Shown piece after piece: positions 47,699 through 58,579 of a DNA stretch of 64,000 nt (position 1 is its first letter; every line of letters starts with the position of its first letter). The position numbers and the translations under genes are program-made. The stretch lies in the NCBI RefSeq assembly GCF_014805625.2, contig NW_023998422.1:11120136-11184135 (forward strand). Direction: 5' to 3'. This DNA is from Glossina fuscipes (lineage: Eukaryota; Arthropoda; Insecta; Diptera; Glossinidae). The notes beneath the pieces were generated by a model, which saw nothing but the letters and a program-made list of their open reading frames with translations, had not been told where the DNA came from and searched no databases.

Positions 47699-48750
47699 AT
47701 GCCTAAAAATGATGGTAATACATTTTAAAAAATATAGTTATGTTCTGATTAAGGGTCCAATAATTTGCAGATATTGTGATGGCTAAAAAAAAATCGAAAA
47801 ATCATAAACCTATTAATAAAAATAAAATTAAAACACCCGCTACGGATGATAGTTTTGAAGTTGATGAAGAGGATGACAGCCACAACAAGGATGCTGCCGC
47901 TTCGAGTCTTCATAGTTCATTTAACGACGACGAAAACGTTCATATCGAAGCCGAAGAGGAGGAGAAAGTAACATTAACAACAGATATCTCAGCCTCTACC
48001 AGCTCCAATGGCGGAGCATTACAGAATAAAAATGAAAAACCTTGCAGTTCTAAGAAATCAGTTAATAAAAGAGAAAATATTCAGACTCCTCATCCTAATA
48101 TTAATATTAAGAAGCCCCGAAAACGTCGTGACAGTGGCACATCAAGCGAAGAAGAACGTTGGTTAACGGCCATAGAAGCAGGCAAATTGGAAGAAGTCGA
48201 AGATGTTGAGTTAAAAAAAATCAAAGATCCTAAATTAATGACAGCGCGTCAACGGGCTATATACGATCGTAACAATGATAACGAGGCTACGGCTGGATTT
48301 GCGGAATCTCTGGTAGCTCTACCTATTGGTTACAAAGAAAAAGAAAAACCTCAAACTGCCGAAGAAATACAAAAAGCTCAGTTAAAATCGCAGAAACGTA
48401 AGCAATTGGCCGATGAGAAGCGTGAAAAGGATAAAAAGAAAACAATGGAGCGTCTATTGAAAAAGCAAGAAAGTAAACAAAGAACATCCAATAAACCTAA
48501 ATCCACAAAAAGTAATCAACCAATGATAAGATATCGCAACACTTTAGAAGGAGCCGTTATACAAATGCCTGCAGGTGTAGAATATCCTTTACAAAGAAAA
48601 ATTTACAAAGATCCACCAGCAAAAAAATTATGTGCCATTGTTGGCTGCGGAAAACCCAAGGTTTACAATTGCTCTAAAACGAATCTGCCTTTATGCAGTT
48701 ATGCATGTTATCGTAAAAATGTTTTATCACTTAAAGATATTATGTGTTAA
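47699..48750 (+). CDS. INO80B: INO80 complex subunit B (PAPA-1-like region and HIT zinc finger)
   Basis: Nuclear subunit of the INO80 ATP-dependent chromatin remodeller (Ies2 in yeast). The predicted protein has 331 aa from two exons. A 16-nt first coding exon (47699-47714, MPKND plus one base) is joined across a 56-bp intron (47715-47770, gtaata...ttgcag) to 47771-48750. The long exon reads Lys-rich and acidic low complexity, then the IES2/PAPA-1 block (RQRAIYDRN, PIGYKEKEKPQTAEEIQKAQ, a Lys/Glu coiled-coil-like stretch). It ends in a HIT zinc finger with C-x4-C, C-x7-C and C-x3-C spacing. If the first exon is wrong, translation would start at ATG 47779, a loss of eight residues. The gene starts 333 bp after the Lac2 cassette C stop on the same strand. 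Confidence 0.88.
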
Positions 48751-48776
48751 ACTCTTAAATTTTGTTGAAAAACGAT

Positions 48777-49224
48777 TTATTGATTCATTAGGAAGCAATT
48801 GATGACTTCTTGCTGCTCCGATTCAATGCGTTGCAAGTATTGATATTCACTTTTTAAGCGTTCCAATTCCAGATTTTTCTCATGGATTTTGCTCTGGGAA
48901 AGTAATGACATTAAACAAATTTTGATATTTAATCTCAAACTTTACCTGATACATTTGCTGCTCCGCTAGGCGTTGCTTGGCCATAGTCTTCAATTGGTTT
49001 TGCGTGGCTATGGCTCTTAATTTTTCCTTTTCTACATCTTTACCATAATTATAAAGTAACTTATGGAACTCTTCGGCCAGACTTTTAAATTCTTGCAACT
49101 TATTAGCGTATTCCAAACATTCTTCGCGCAACTCATTCGTCTCATTGGCTATACGAGGATCTTGAACTCGTAGCCTATAAATGTCATCAATAAATAAACC
49201 CGCTTTTTGCAGTTCCTCGGCCAT
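48777..49224 (-). CDS. IFT20: Intraflagellar transport protein 20
   Basis: Small coiled-coil subunit of the IFT-B complex, linking Golgi-derived vesicles to cilium assembly. Exon 1 is 49224-48946 (93 codons) and exon 2 is 48893-48777 (38 codons and stop). They are joined across a 52-bp intron with gtaaag and cccag ends, giving 131 aa against about 132 in vertebrate IFT20. Conserved landmarks are AGLFIDDIYRLRVQDP near the N-terminus, ELREECLEY, and KLRAIATQNQLKTMAKQR in the helical middle. Without the splice the frame would run into an unrelated tail, so the intron is needed. In flies cilia occur only in sensory neurons and sperm, so expression should be restricted. It converges on INO80B with 26 bp between the stops. 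Confidence 0.92.
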
Positions 49225-49280
49225 AGCTCTTTAAATTTAAAGAAAAAATTTTCTATGTTTGCCGTTCGACTTTGGGTGTC

Positions 49281-49294
49281 GTTGCCGTGGTTAC
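49281..49294 (+). promoter_or_regulatory. X-box-like RFX site upstream of IFT20
   Basis: GTTGCC GT GGTTAC lies 57 bp upstream of the IFT20 start codon. It has the RFX X-box layout (two inverted 6-bp arms with a 2-bp spacer), a perfect left arm and one mismatch in the right arm. RFX factors drive ciliary genes through such sites close to the start codon. Confidence 0.5.
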
Positions 49295-49399
49295 TTGGCT
49301 GCGACAGGTAATGCATTAGATTTACTCTTTGCAATACATAGAAATACTCATCGGAAAGGTAAGGTAGTATATATGACCATGTCTGTCTTGCCGTCATTT

Positions 49400-50300
49400 T
49401 TAAATCTCGGTTACGATCTTAGTAGATAAGCTTGTCGTAAGTTTTTTGTTCCCAAATTCAAAATCCTAGACTTACAACTTTCAGAAACAAGAATCTTCCG
49501 TTCATTCTCTTCTTTTCTTAGATCGCAGCCACAAATAGTTATTTACAGCGTTTTCATGCTTTAAATCTTTTTTTACTAAAAATTTCGAATTGAGTTCGAA
49601 AATTACCTACGTTGGCTTAAGATCTACCCCAAAATTAATTAATTAAAGGCATAACCTTATAAATAAGCTATGGAATATAAAACTTGCTTTTGCATGCTAC
49701 TAAGTGTTGCCAGAAAGAGGTCGTACTCCGCTTAAATTGAGTCCTCGAAAACTTGTTAATAGTTTTGTGATAGACTGATTTTGTTAGCTTTTGGATTTAG
49801 TCTGAAGAAGAATATTTTAGACAAATTTTTGAATTGGTAGTCACGAGAGACAGACAACTAAAATAACACAACGTCGGCCAAAGGTGCACTTTCATCCCTT
49901 AAATTGGCCCTCATTACGGAATGATAGCTCTATAGGAGTCGCGTATATAAATATATATAATTCAAAATTTTCTACATGCTTTTTTATTTCTTCTAACAAT
50001 ATTTGAGTTTTTTTTGTTTTATTGAATGATTTTTTGTATTCATTTAGTAGATTGAACAAGAATAAGTAAAAATTATTTAATTGAAAATAAAAATGAGGCA
50101 GAGGGGCACTGGAAGATTGGAAATTAATCTTTCGTAAATTTTCTTTTTTTAGACATTAAGATGAACACTTAACAATTTTAAAAGCATTTTTTCTTCTGAT
50201 TATGCTTCCACCGAACCTTTATCAGAGCAATCATCAAAAGAAAGAAAGCTATTAAGAAACCCTTTATAAAGCGACAGAATCCTAAATATATCTTGTCTTC
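49400..50300. other. Intergenic spacer and presumed BACURD 3' UTR
   Basis: No coding feature is recognised. The left part is the upstream region of IFT20 and the right part is probably 3' UTR of the BACURD gene. Confidence 0.5.
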
Positions 50301-50387
50301 GCTTAGGTTTCAGGTACTACCCCAGCCGCTGTTGCTACTGCCGCCGCCGCGCCATAGCTATGGTAGTACATGATAAGTTCGTGAAAA

Positions 50388-51370
50388 TCATGTGGGATTA
50401 TTGCGTTTGTTTGAGCGCAAGCGCGCCAAACCGCTGCGTTCTTCTTCTTCATCGCTGGTATATTGATGCATGCCACCCGATCCAGCACAAGAAGCACCCG
50501 ATGATGAACCTCCACCAGATGGATTACGTACGGATGAGGTAGCTTGCAAAAGTTCTTGGTCTGGAGCATTACGATTCTCGTATAATAGTACTTGTAAAGT
50601 CTCCTCGTAGATACGCGCCTCCGGAAATTCCACTTTTGTGTGCTTACGATCGGTAGCATATACAATCGATGTGCAGCATACTTCTGCAACTTTTTTACCG
50701 TGACCGTAGAAAGACCAGCAACATATCTCACTTGGACCTATAACGTCCTTAATGAAAAGAATGCGTTCATTGAAACGCAGGGAAAGTTTGTCAAAAAGTT
50801 CTATGTTTTTGAGCAAATTATCGTCGGAATTATTGGTGTACGAGTATTTATTATTCTGACGCTGTACCACCAAAATAACAGCAGGCTTCGAAGAAGAACT
50901 GATTAACATTTGCTCTTCCTTTTGCGAAGTTATTAAAGGTATACGGCATATGGGTTTTGGTTCTTGATGAGCTAACAAGGCTCTTTCACACGACATTGCC
51001 AATTCTGTAATACAATAGTATTTAGCTTCTGCCAAAAGTTCAGCGATTTCTTTATGGGACTCGGGCAACGGTACTGTACCGTCACGCAAATAATTCAAAA
51101 TGGTGCCAAAATGTTGGCCGCAACGATCAATCAATATCCATCCTATATATAATAAGAGCGGAATTAAGAATTTTCTTTAAATGCATTCAGAATGATATTA
51201 CCTTCCGCGTCGGTCAGTACCTCCATGCGTCCACTGAACATTGCACTTAGCATGGTTTCATTATGCTTAGTTAATGTTCCTATAGTCGTGTAATACAAGC
51301 AACCACCAACGTTCAATTTTACATATTGAGAACTGTGGCCCTTTATCAAAGTTTTTTGATCGCCTGACAT
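50388..51370 (-). CDS. BACURD: BACURD-type BTB/POZ (KCTD10/KCTD13/TNFAIP1) adaptor
   Basis: Substrate adaptor of the CUL3 ubiquitin ligase. Vertebrate members target RhoA for degradation. Exon 1 (51370-51202) encodes [20 protein letters not shown] and most of the BTB fold. Exon 2 (51142-50388) continues [20 protein letters not shown] through the conserved C-terminal domain ([68 protein letters not shown]). It ends in a Gly/Ser-rich and acidic tail. The intron is 59 bp with gtaata and tatag ends, and the total is 307 aa. The start was chosen because MSGD opens vertebrate BACURDs. The frame stays open upstream to ATG 51550, which would add 60 Ser-rich residues as a possible alternative N-terminus. 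Confidence 0.92.
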
Positions 51371-52081
51371 TTTTGAAGCCGGTAATAACACCAGTTGTTC
51401 GTAAGAGTTAGAAGTAATTTGTAATTTTCCTTCCAACGTACGACTAACAGCAACCAAACTGTTATTTATTAATGATGAATCCTTGCTAGATGTAGAAGCT
51501 TTTGTAAACCGATCCAGCGAATTTAGACTATGTGATACTATCGGGTGCATAGTCGCACACGCACGCACTTGCACACACTAAGTAATATCAGTTGAATCAG
51601 TCGAATATTTATTAATTGAAAGGAAACTATGGGAAATTCTTTTGCTTTTCTGTTGCATGGAAAAGAAAGACGAAACAAAGATATGATTAATTTAATATAA
51701 TTTAATTGAAAAAGAAAAAATTATAAAATATGCACCGCACAAGCACGAAGTTATTATTACAATTATTGTTTATGCGGTAATAAGCAATGAACACGTTAGA
51801 GATGAAAATCGGTGAATGATTCACTAAGCTAAGAATCTATTCCTCCTTAGAATTTTGTCAATAAAATTGATTACATTTCTCATTTTCTTTTTTCTTTTTT
51901 TTTTTAACCAATACCACACACGGAAAGTTTCTTTCTTGATGGCGTTTACCTAAATTTTCTTGCAGTTATTCTTCAGTTTGTTGAGCTTAGTTTTCAACTT
52001 TTTTTGCTTTTAATATTGTTTGTAAAATTCCATTAATTAGTTAAAAATTAATTACGAAATTAAACAGAAAAGAAAATTAAG

Positions 52082-52426
52082 CTAGTCAGTAGCAAAGTTT
52101 ATGAAAATCGTCTCCCTTGCTTGCTTCTTCCTGCTTTTGTTCGCCTTAAAGGAATTGCCAATATCGCGTAAAACAAAAAACCTTTCTAATGCCAGAGAAT
52201 ATCCCCAAAGCAATAAATAAAAACACAAATGTTTGTTGGGTATAATTTGCTGTAATCTAAAGTATACCATACGACCGAAAAGTATACTATATGTATACCA
52301 TGTATACCAGTAATGATCAACATTAGCCAATACGTTAGACACAGTAGCAGTCGCAGTGCTATTGGCGTTACTTCCGCCCACTGCACCCACCGCTTCTAGT
52401 GTAGCAATTTTGGTGCTTTTTAGTTC
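52082..52426 (-). CDS. Unassigned 3'-terminal exon of a membrane-protein-like gene
   Basis: Open frame with a good acceptor (tttactaatag) immediately preceded by an in-frame stop, so it must be spliced. It starts ELKSTKIATLEAVGAVGGSN, then passes an Ala/Thr/Asn stretch. It continues DHYWYTWYTYSILFGRMVYF, a hydrophobic stretch LCFYLLLWGYSLAL and a Lys/Arg-rich tail, ending at TAG 52082. One frame-compatible start is a 9-nt coding exon at 53169-53161 (M-F-D then gtaaga), but this is only a guess. I do not recognise the family. Amino-acid makeup and the frame being open through 115 codons suggest coding; a chance frame is possible. Confidence 0.4.
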   Translation of the reverse strand, partial: ELKSTKIATLEAVGAVGGSNANSTATATVSNVLANVDHYWYTWYTYSILFGRMVYFRLQQIIPNKHLCFYLLLWGYSLALERFFVLRDIGNSFKANKSRKKQARETIFINFATD

Positions 52427-53283
52427 CTATTAGTAAATTGAAGCAAAAGTTTCATAAAAAATATAATCTTGTTGTTATCCAATTTTTCTCTTTTTATGCA
52501 GAGATAACTTTTAATTTGCTTTAATTCTTCTTTTATTTGACATAAACGCCTATCATATATTTTTTATTGTCGTATGGTTTTGAGGTTTTCCCTAATTTAC
52601 TGTCCGTCTTATCACTCTTTTCTGTCTTTCTTTAATTGTGAAACGATAGCTTAAATTTTTGATATTTTCTTAATCAGAAAAAATTTGTGGACATCATTAT
52701 TATGGTAGTAAACTCCACCAAAGAGACTAAATACTAAGCTAATTTGCAAAATTGCAGACTTCTCAGGAATTTCGATGGAAGTGAGGCTGTATTGTCAACG
52801 CATTAACTGTTTACTCTTTCATTTTTCTTATTTGTATGAGGAAAATTCTGTTAAAAATTTCTCGATATAACGTCACACTGTATTAAATATTTACAAAACA
52901 AGGACAACTCTGTGTTTTTAAATGCATATATGCTATGTACAAATAAGCGCACCAAGTGCACAGGTATGTAATGGCAAATGTAATTGGTTTCGTGTCAGTT
53001 TTTTCTATACCTCACGTCCCATTAAGAAATTCTGAATTTCATTGTATTTCACCGAAAATTTTCTATAGGAGTATGAAGAAATTTTTAACAATTGAAAAAT
53101 AGGTTTATTATGAGACATTTATCATTATTTAACATAATATAATTTTATGCATTTTCTTACGTCAAACATGAGACATAGCGTATGGCAAGTTGCCTATTTA
53201 TTTGACAAGCTTGGCCCCCCGGTACGTATTCTTTGCACAATAATTTTCTTAATTTAAAAGTAATACAGTACAAAAATAAATAA

Positions 53284-53999
53284 GAGCATTATAGTCGTGC
53301 AAGGCCGACAATTAGATATCCTACACCAATGCGCCAAGCACAGCAATTCACTCGTTTTGGTGATAACACACAAAGTTAGGCATTATTTTCGTGCAAAGGT
53401 ACACTTTCCATGAAAGCCCGTACATTGGACGGATCTTTATACACGGTGGTATCCAAAAAGTAGCTCTATGTATTCGGTGGGGTTGATTTCTATGTCAATT
53501 TACTCTTAGGAACTAACTTCCACCATCAAGTACTAAAAATTATTCTTTGGATCATATAAAGATTCAGCTTTGGTAGGAACAGCTACTTAAGCGGGTTTCA
53601 CAAAGTTGTCCCTGGCGAGCCCAATTTTTGATACTAATTTAGAATGTGGAAAGACTGTTACTCGGCGGTTTTTGCTGAGATATTGTGAAAATGCAATCTT
53701 TTCAAACTATCAAATTTTTTATGAAGAGTAGTTGAAGAAGTATGCCGATCCGAATCATTTTTGGGACAAAACAAGTCAGCGTACCAAGTGCCATCAAAAT
53801 ATTTTAAAAATTTCGTCCTATAGGTTGAACACAAAAATATGTGAACAAACATCAGATGGACAGAGAAGCTTAGATTGATACATAAAATGATTCTGAATTG
53901 TTCGGCTTAATAAAAGGTGCATCTATTTTAAGCCATTCTGGCTGTTACGTCCGCACAAACTTAATATCCCTCGTACTCCGGGTGTGTAGGGTGTATGGT
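53284..53999 (-). repeat. GGAC interspersed repeat, long copy
   Basis: Begins cattatagtcgtgcaaggcc and gacaattagatatcctacac, the reverse of the 33.0-kb end. It continues with gatggacagagaagcttaga and ends ccgggtgtgtagggtgta. It lies between the BACURD and PHF7-like genes. Confidence 0.65.
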
Positions 54000-54653
54000 A
54001 TAAGAAAGATATATTCTCCAAACAAGATATCTAAGGAGACAAGATATCGTCGCTCGAAAGCACCGAGCTTTTTTGTATCATCTGAACGGGCACCGCCAAA
54101 GATTACATCACAGCTGCCTAAGAGGTCGTGAGAACTGAAAGAAAGAAAGAAAGACCTATTAGAGAGTTTCGTACGGATTGGTAACCGGATCGACATAAAA
54201 TCTGCTACAACTTCACGCAACATTCTCTTTTTGTCAACTGGATTTGCATACGTTTTACAATCAAAAAAAAAGAAAAGAAAGAGAAAGTCCGCTGCAACTG
54301 GATGTATGAGAAATGCTAGTTGGGGTTAAAGATGAGTCTATAATATTTCCGCGTTGAGGTGTGTATTCACTCTATTCTGTTAAAGTAATTGAAATATCAA
54401 AAGTCAATGAGATAGCATTGATCTCATTTGTACAATAGATCTTGAGAGCTTTTTTGATTTCTGATCCCATTGACACAAGGTCCCAAACAAGATCAGTCCG
54501 AAACTAAAAAAAAATAGATGGTTTCCTATTTTGCGGAGCTCTTCTATCTTGAGTTTCATATATAAAATTTGCTCTCAGTTCTAATTTAGGCAGTACAGGT
54601 AGCGAGCTTAGTTTCGAGTCAAAATAAATTTACTGAAGAGTTACATATTTTCA

Positions 54654-56210
54654 CTATAAATTTTGATCAATAATTTCATCAAATTGCTCCAAGATACTCA
54701 GATCACCTAAGCGTTCACTTATATCGTCTGCAGTAATTAAGTCGCTACTGCGTTTTATGTCTTCCGCAGTTTTACCAGCAAAACGTGGATCGCTAGGTTT
54801 AAGTTTAACTGTAACTTTGTCCAAACAGCACAGACTTTTGGTGAATTCGTACATTTCCAGTTTCACGAAATTTTCATCTGTTGGAAACTCATTCAAGTTT
54901 CGCTCGATAATCTCATCATTGATCGAATCGAGCAATTGATGGGGGCTTGTGGTTGCCAAAACCGCAGAGGAGGATAAGCTCTCAGGGAAGTCTAATCTTT
55001 CCCATAACATCTCTTGTGGTCCATGACAATCTCTCGCCTCGTCTACGTGGAGGTTATAATCCATATCTCTATTAAGGGGTTGATTGAAGCTCGCGGATGC
55101 CCAAACTACAGAGGATGTGTTCTCAGGGAAGTCCAAAGTCTCTTCTAATCCTTGGCAATCTCCTCTTTTGTCCACGTATGCATTGTTATCCCCATCTCTA
55201 TTAGGCTGTTGATTGGAGCTTGCGGATGCCCAAACTATAGAGGATATGCTCTCAGAGAAGTCTAATCGCTCCCCGAACATCTCTTGTGATCCACGGCAAT
55301 ATTTGGTCTTGCCAACGTTATGTATTTCTTTTGTAGCTTTAAAACATGTGTCACATGTAAATTTGTTCACCTTTTTCTTCGAATCTTCGAAACCGGGTAT
55401 ACATGTTGGATTATGTGCACCAAAGGAGCCGCAGAGATTGCATAAAATTAATGACCATTTTGGTTTTTGAATATAATCACGTCCTCTTGGACAATTGCAA
55501 TTTTTCATATCACAACGTTTATGCCGCATACGAAGATCTTGGTAAGCGTTGGGCTCAGTTTCCCAACTGGCCTCACAATCTGGCACAAATATGCCTTGCA
55601 ATTTCACAGCATTCCGAAATTCTACACTTTTACACCACAAACATTTCAAATAGTAACCTGCGTTCAGTGCATACTTCTGCATGCACAAGTTATGAACGAA
55701 TCCATTTTTACAGCAGGGAGCATAAAGCCAATTTTTCGGATGATATGCGAACATATATTGGGCGCAGATATAACAACGCGTCTGCTTCGATAAAGGCTTC
55801 GAAATTGATAAAGCTTTCTGGACATCGTCTAAAGGAAAACAAGAGTCACAATACGAATGAAAGTCTCCCATAAAATGAGATATACATCGATTGGCGTTTC
55901 CACATATTAAATGGAAACACACTTTACAACTCCTACAATGTATAGATGCATTGGATTTCGAACAATATATGCAGATGCGTTTGGCAGCAGCCACTATTTC
56001 TCGACGTATATCACGCAATAAGAAACCCAATAGGCCGGCAGTGTCACTAGTGCCTTTTTGAGGCAAGTACGTGGACAGGAGCAAGCAGTAATAATGTACC
56101 GTCAAGTCGTGCTTGGTTAACCATTTCCCAAAGAGTATTACATCATCGCCCTCAATACAAGACGTTTGCCTGCATAGATTACAGAAATTCTCTTGCATGT
56201 CGGTAGCCAT
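54654..56210 (-). CDS. PHF7/G2E3-like multi-PHD finger protein, intronless
   Basis: A 518-aa single-exon protein with the Cys/His pattern of the PHF7/G2E3 family: an extended PHD at residues 10-125 (CNLC, CIYCSKSNASIHC, CKVCFHLICG, CDSCF), a second PHD/RING-like unit at 146-193 (CYICAQ, CCKNGFVHNLC, CLWC), and a third at 233-289. The third includes CNCPRGRDY and LILCNLCGSFGAHNPTC, a family signature. Drosophila Phf7 is a male germline H3K4me2 reader, and mammalian PHF7/G2E3 act as E3 ligases. Residues 305-430 hold three imperfect copies of a 40-45-residue unit with core LDFPE-x3-S-x-VWASAS. The lack of introns suggests a retrocopy. The function here is inferred only from the domain. Confidence 0.85.
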   Translation of the reverse strand: MATDMQENFCNLCRQTSCIEGDDVILFGKWLTKHDLTVHYYCLLLSTYLPQKGTSDTAGLLGFLLRDIRREIVAAAKRICIYCSKSNASIHCRSCKVCFHLICGNANRCISHFMGDFHSYCDSCFPLDDVQKALSISKPLSKQTRCYICAQYMFAYHPKNWLYAPCCKNGFVHNLCMQKYALNAGYYLKCLWCKSVEFRNAVKLQGIFVPDCEASWETEPNAYQDLRMRHKRCDMKNCNCPRGRDYIQKPKWSLILCNLCGSFGAHNPTCIPGFEDSKKKVNKFTCDTCFKATKEIHNVGKTKYCRGSQEMFGERLDFSESISSIVWASASSNQQPNRDGDNNAYVDKRGDCQGLEETLDFPENTSSVVWASASFNQPLNRDMDYNLHVDEARDCHGPQEMLWERLDFPESLSSSAVLATTSPHQLLDSINDEIIERNLNEFPTDENFVKLEMYEFTKSLCCLDKVTVKLKPSDPRFAGKTAEDIKRSSDLITADDISERLGDLSILEQFDEIIDQNL

Positions 56211-58579
56211 TTAGGAACAAAATCACTAAAAAATAATATCTTTCTATCAGTTTCGGAAATTTTCTAAAGCGCAAGTAAACGTCAAATCGATTTGACAAAC
56301 AATCCAGAATTACTTAAGGGAACTTAATCCATATCATAACTGAAAACTTCAATTTTTAGATATCTTCTAGATCGAATTTGACTTTTTAGGGTCGCCGTTT
56401 TTCCACTCATCACTGAAGGATTGTGGTGGGTGCAAGAGAGAAAGGTGATGTACGAGATTGTCACAATATTTTCGACACACAAAATGGAAACACACAGAAG
56501 GAGCATTATCAGCATTAATACACAACTATTTTCCAACTATTTGACCGAGAAATGCAATACTTTTGGAAATACTTTTCTTTGAATAAATGAATGAACTAAT
56601 GAGTGAATGTGTGACCGAGTGAGGGAGTGAATAATGAATAAAAGATTGAATATGGAAAGAAGTGAATAAATGAATGATTGAGTGCGTGTTAGTTAAAGTT
56701 ACCAAAGACGAACTTCACAGATAAGCGTAGATGAAAGATGTCTCGTTGAAATGGGCTGCTTGGAGTAAATTTTTGTGAAATTTCTCTGAGTAAATTTCTT
56801 AAGAGTAAACGAATTTTTCATATCTCATTTATAATTTATGCACCAATTTGTAATATAACGTGTAGCTATTGTACACTTGCGTTATTTTCATATTGGCAGC
56901 ACTAACAACATTTGTGATATAGAATGGAGAATGTATAGTAGATGCACAAATATATTATTATTACTGTTCTTGCACGAAGGTTATGTGCAAAAGAAATGGA
57001 AATTAACGGTCAAGCAATATGGCCACACTGCAGCATAACCACTCATGTCTTCAAAAATAAAAATAATATTTTCTACTTATTACACATAAAATAAACAAGA
57101 ACAAATGCTGAAACTTATTCTGCATATTTCTTATGTAAAAAAATTTATTATTTGTCCAAAGTGCGTTAATTGTAAAATAAATATAGTGAACACCATCTGA
57201 TGAAAGTTTTATGAATTTTAATAAATCTTTTCCAACATTTTCTCTATTCTTGTGCATGTATTGCCATATGACGTATATTTACAACACAAATGTATGTACG
57301 AGAGTAGAATACACATTTGCATATGCATCTTGCACTAGATAGGCACAAAAACGTATGTTAACATCTGAAGCAACCATGTATGCGTTGTTTATACAGTTTA
57401 AATTATATGTTTAAATAAAGTTTTTATAGTTTTCGAATAATAGGATGTGGGCATACATACTACATTTCATTTCTATACTTTTTATTTAATAAATAATTCA
57501 GTGAATTTGGAGGCCAAGGGGAAAGAGATATTAGACAAGTTGTTAATGTGTATGTTTAAAAAAGTTGTTATTGTGGGAAAGTTGAATGGATGTCGAAAAT
57601 TTATTTATTCTAATGCAAAGAAATATCGCAAAAAAAATATTTTTGTTGTGTTTTATTTAATAAATGCTTCCTACATAAGATTATAAGAAGAGCATGGCAA
57701 AAAATTAGGTGAATTACTTTAGTTTTATACAAGTTTGTAAAATAGAAAATAAATTAATTCACATTGCATTTTTGCATTTTTTGCGACATCATTATTTTTA
57801 TTAAAGCTCCACGACGATTATACAGAGTTAAAGTTACAGGCAACGCAAGGAGAACCCGGATACTGGTATCCTAAAAATCCCGCGTTCTAGCTTGTACTCA
57901 TTTCATTCCAATTACTTAACGATAGCAATAGTAGGCCGAAGAGACAAATCGAGTTGGAGACCTACTATTGGGAATTCAAAAAAAACATAGCAAAGATTAA
58001 TTCATTTGATATGAAAGCGTCAATCAGGATGGAAAAGGGGACGTGTCGGAGGGATTACATCCGACTGAACGAAATTGCTTAAATTGATGCTTTGCTGCGT
58101 CTGCTGAAGCTTTTTTATATTTTGTAGACATCAATGGAAGGTAACTTGAAACGCCGTTTAATCGTTCTTTTTAATATTACAAATTTTACATGATTTTCCG
58201 CTAGAAGCGTCTCGGAAAGTTTCAAATGTCTCAACATATTTGAATTAATTATTTATCACCTACCCTATATGTGGATATCAAAGTCACGTAGAAGTTCAGG
58301 GTTACAATTTGTGCAAATAATTCTCTTACTCGCTTGAAATATATAATACAGAAAAATATATATATGTATATATATATCTGAAAATAGTAATCACATTTTG
58401 AAGACGTGGCTTTCTCGTTTTTAGGAATTTAGTTATCAAATACGTATGCTTGTTCGTTACGTTGCGTGTATGATCTTATAATAATAATGAAGAAGACATC
58501 ATTTATATTGCTGATAAAATAATCACAAAAAATATATTATAAAAGACTTCTTCTCAAAGTATTCAATCGGCCGGGATTC
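56211..58579. other. Spacer left of the small ORF
   Basis: No gene is recognised. At 56577-56695 there is a cryptic gaat/gagt tetranucleotide repeat in the upstream region of the PHF7-like gene. The remainder is AT-rich with short TA tracts (58355-58378). Confidence 0.5.

Noticed and set aside
50303..50731. 142-aa minus-strand ORF overlapping BACURD
   Set aside because: Alternate frame of the well-supported BACURD exon.
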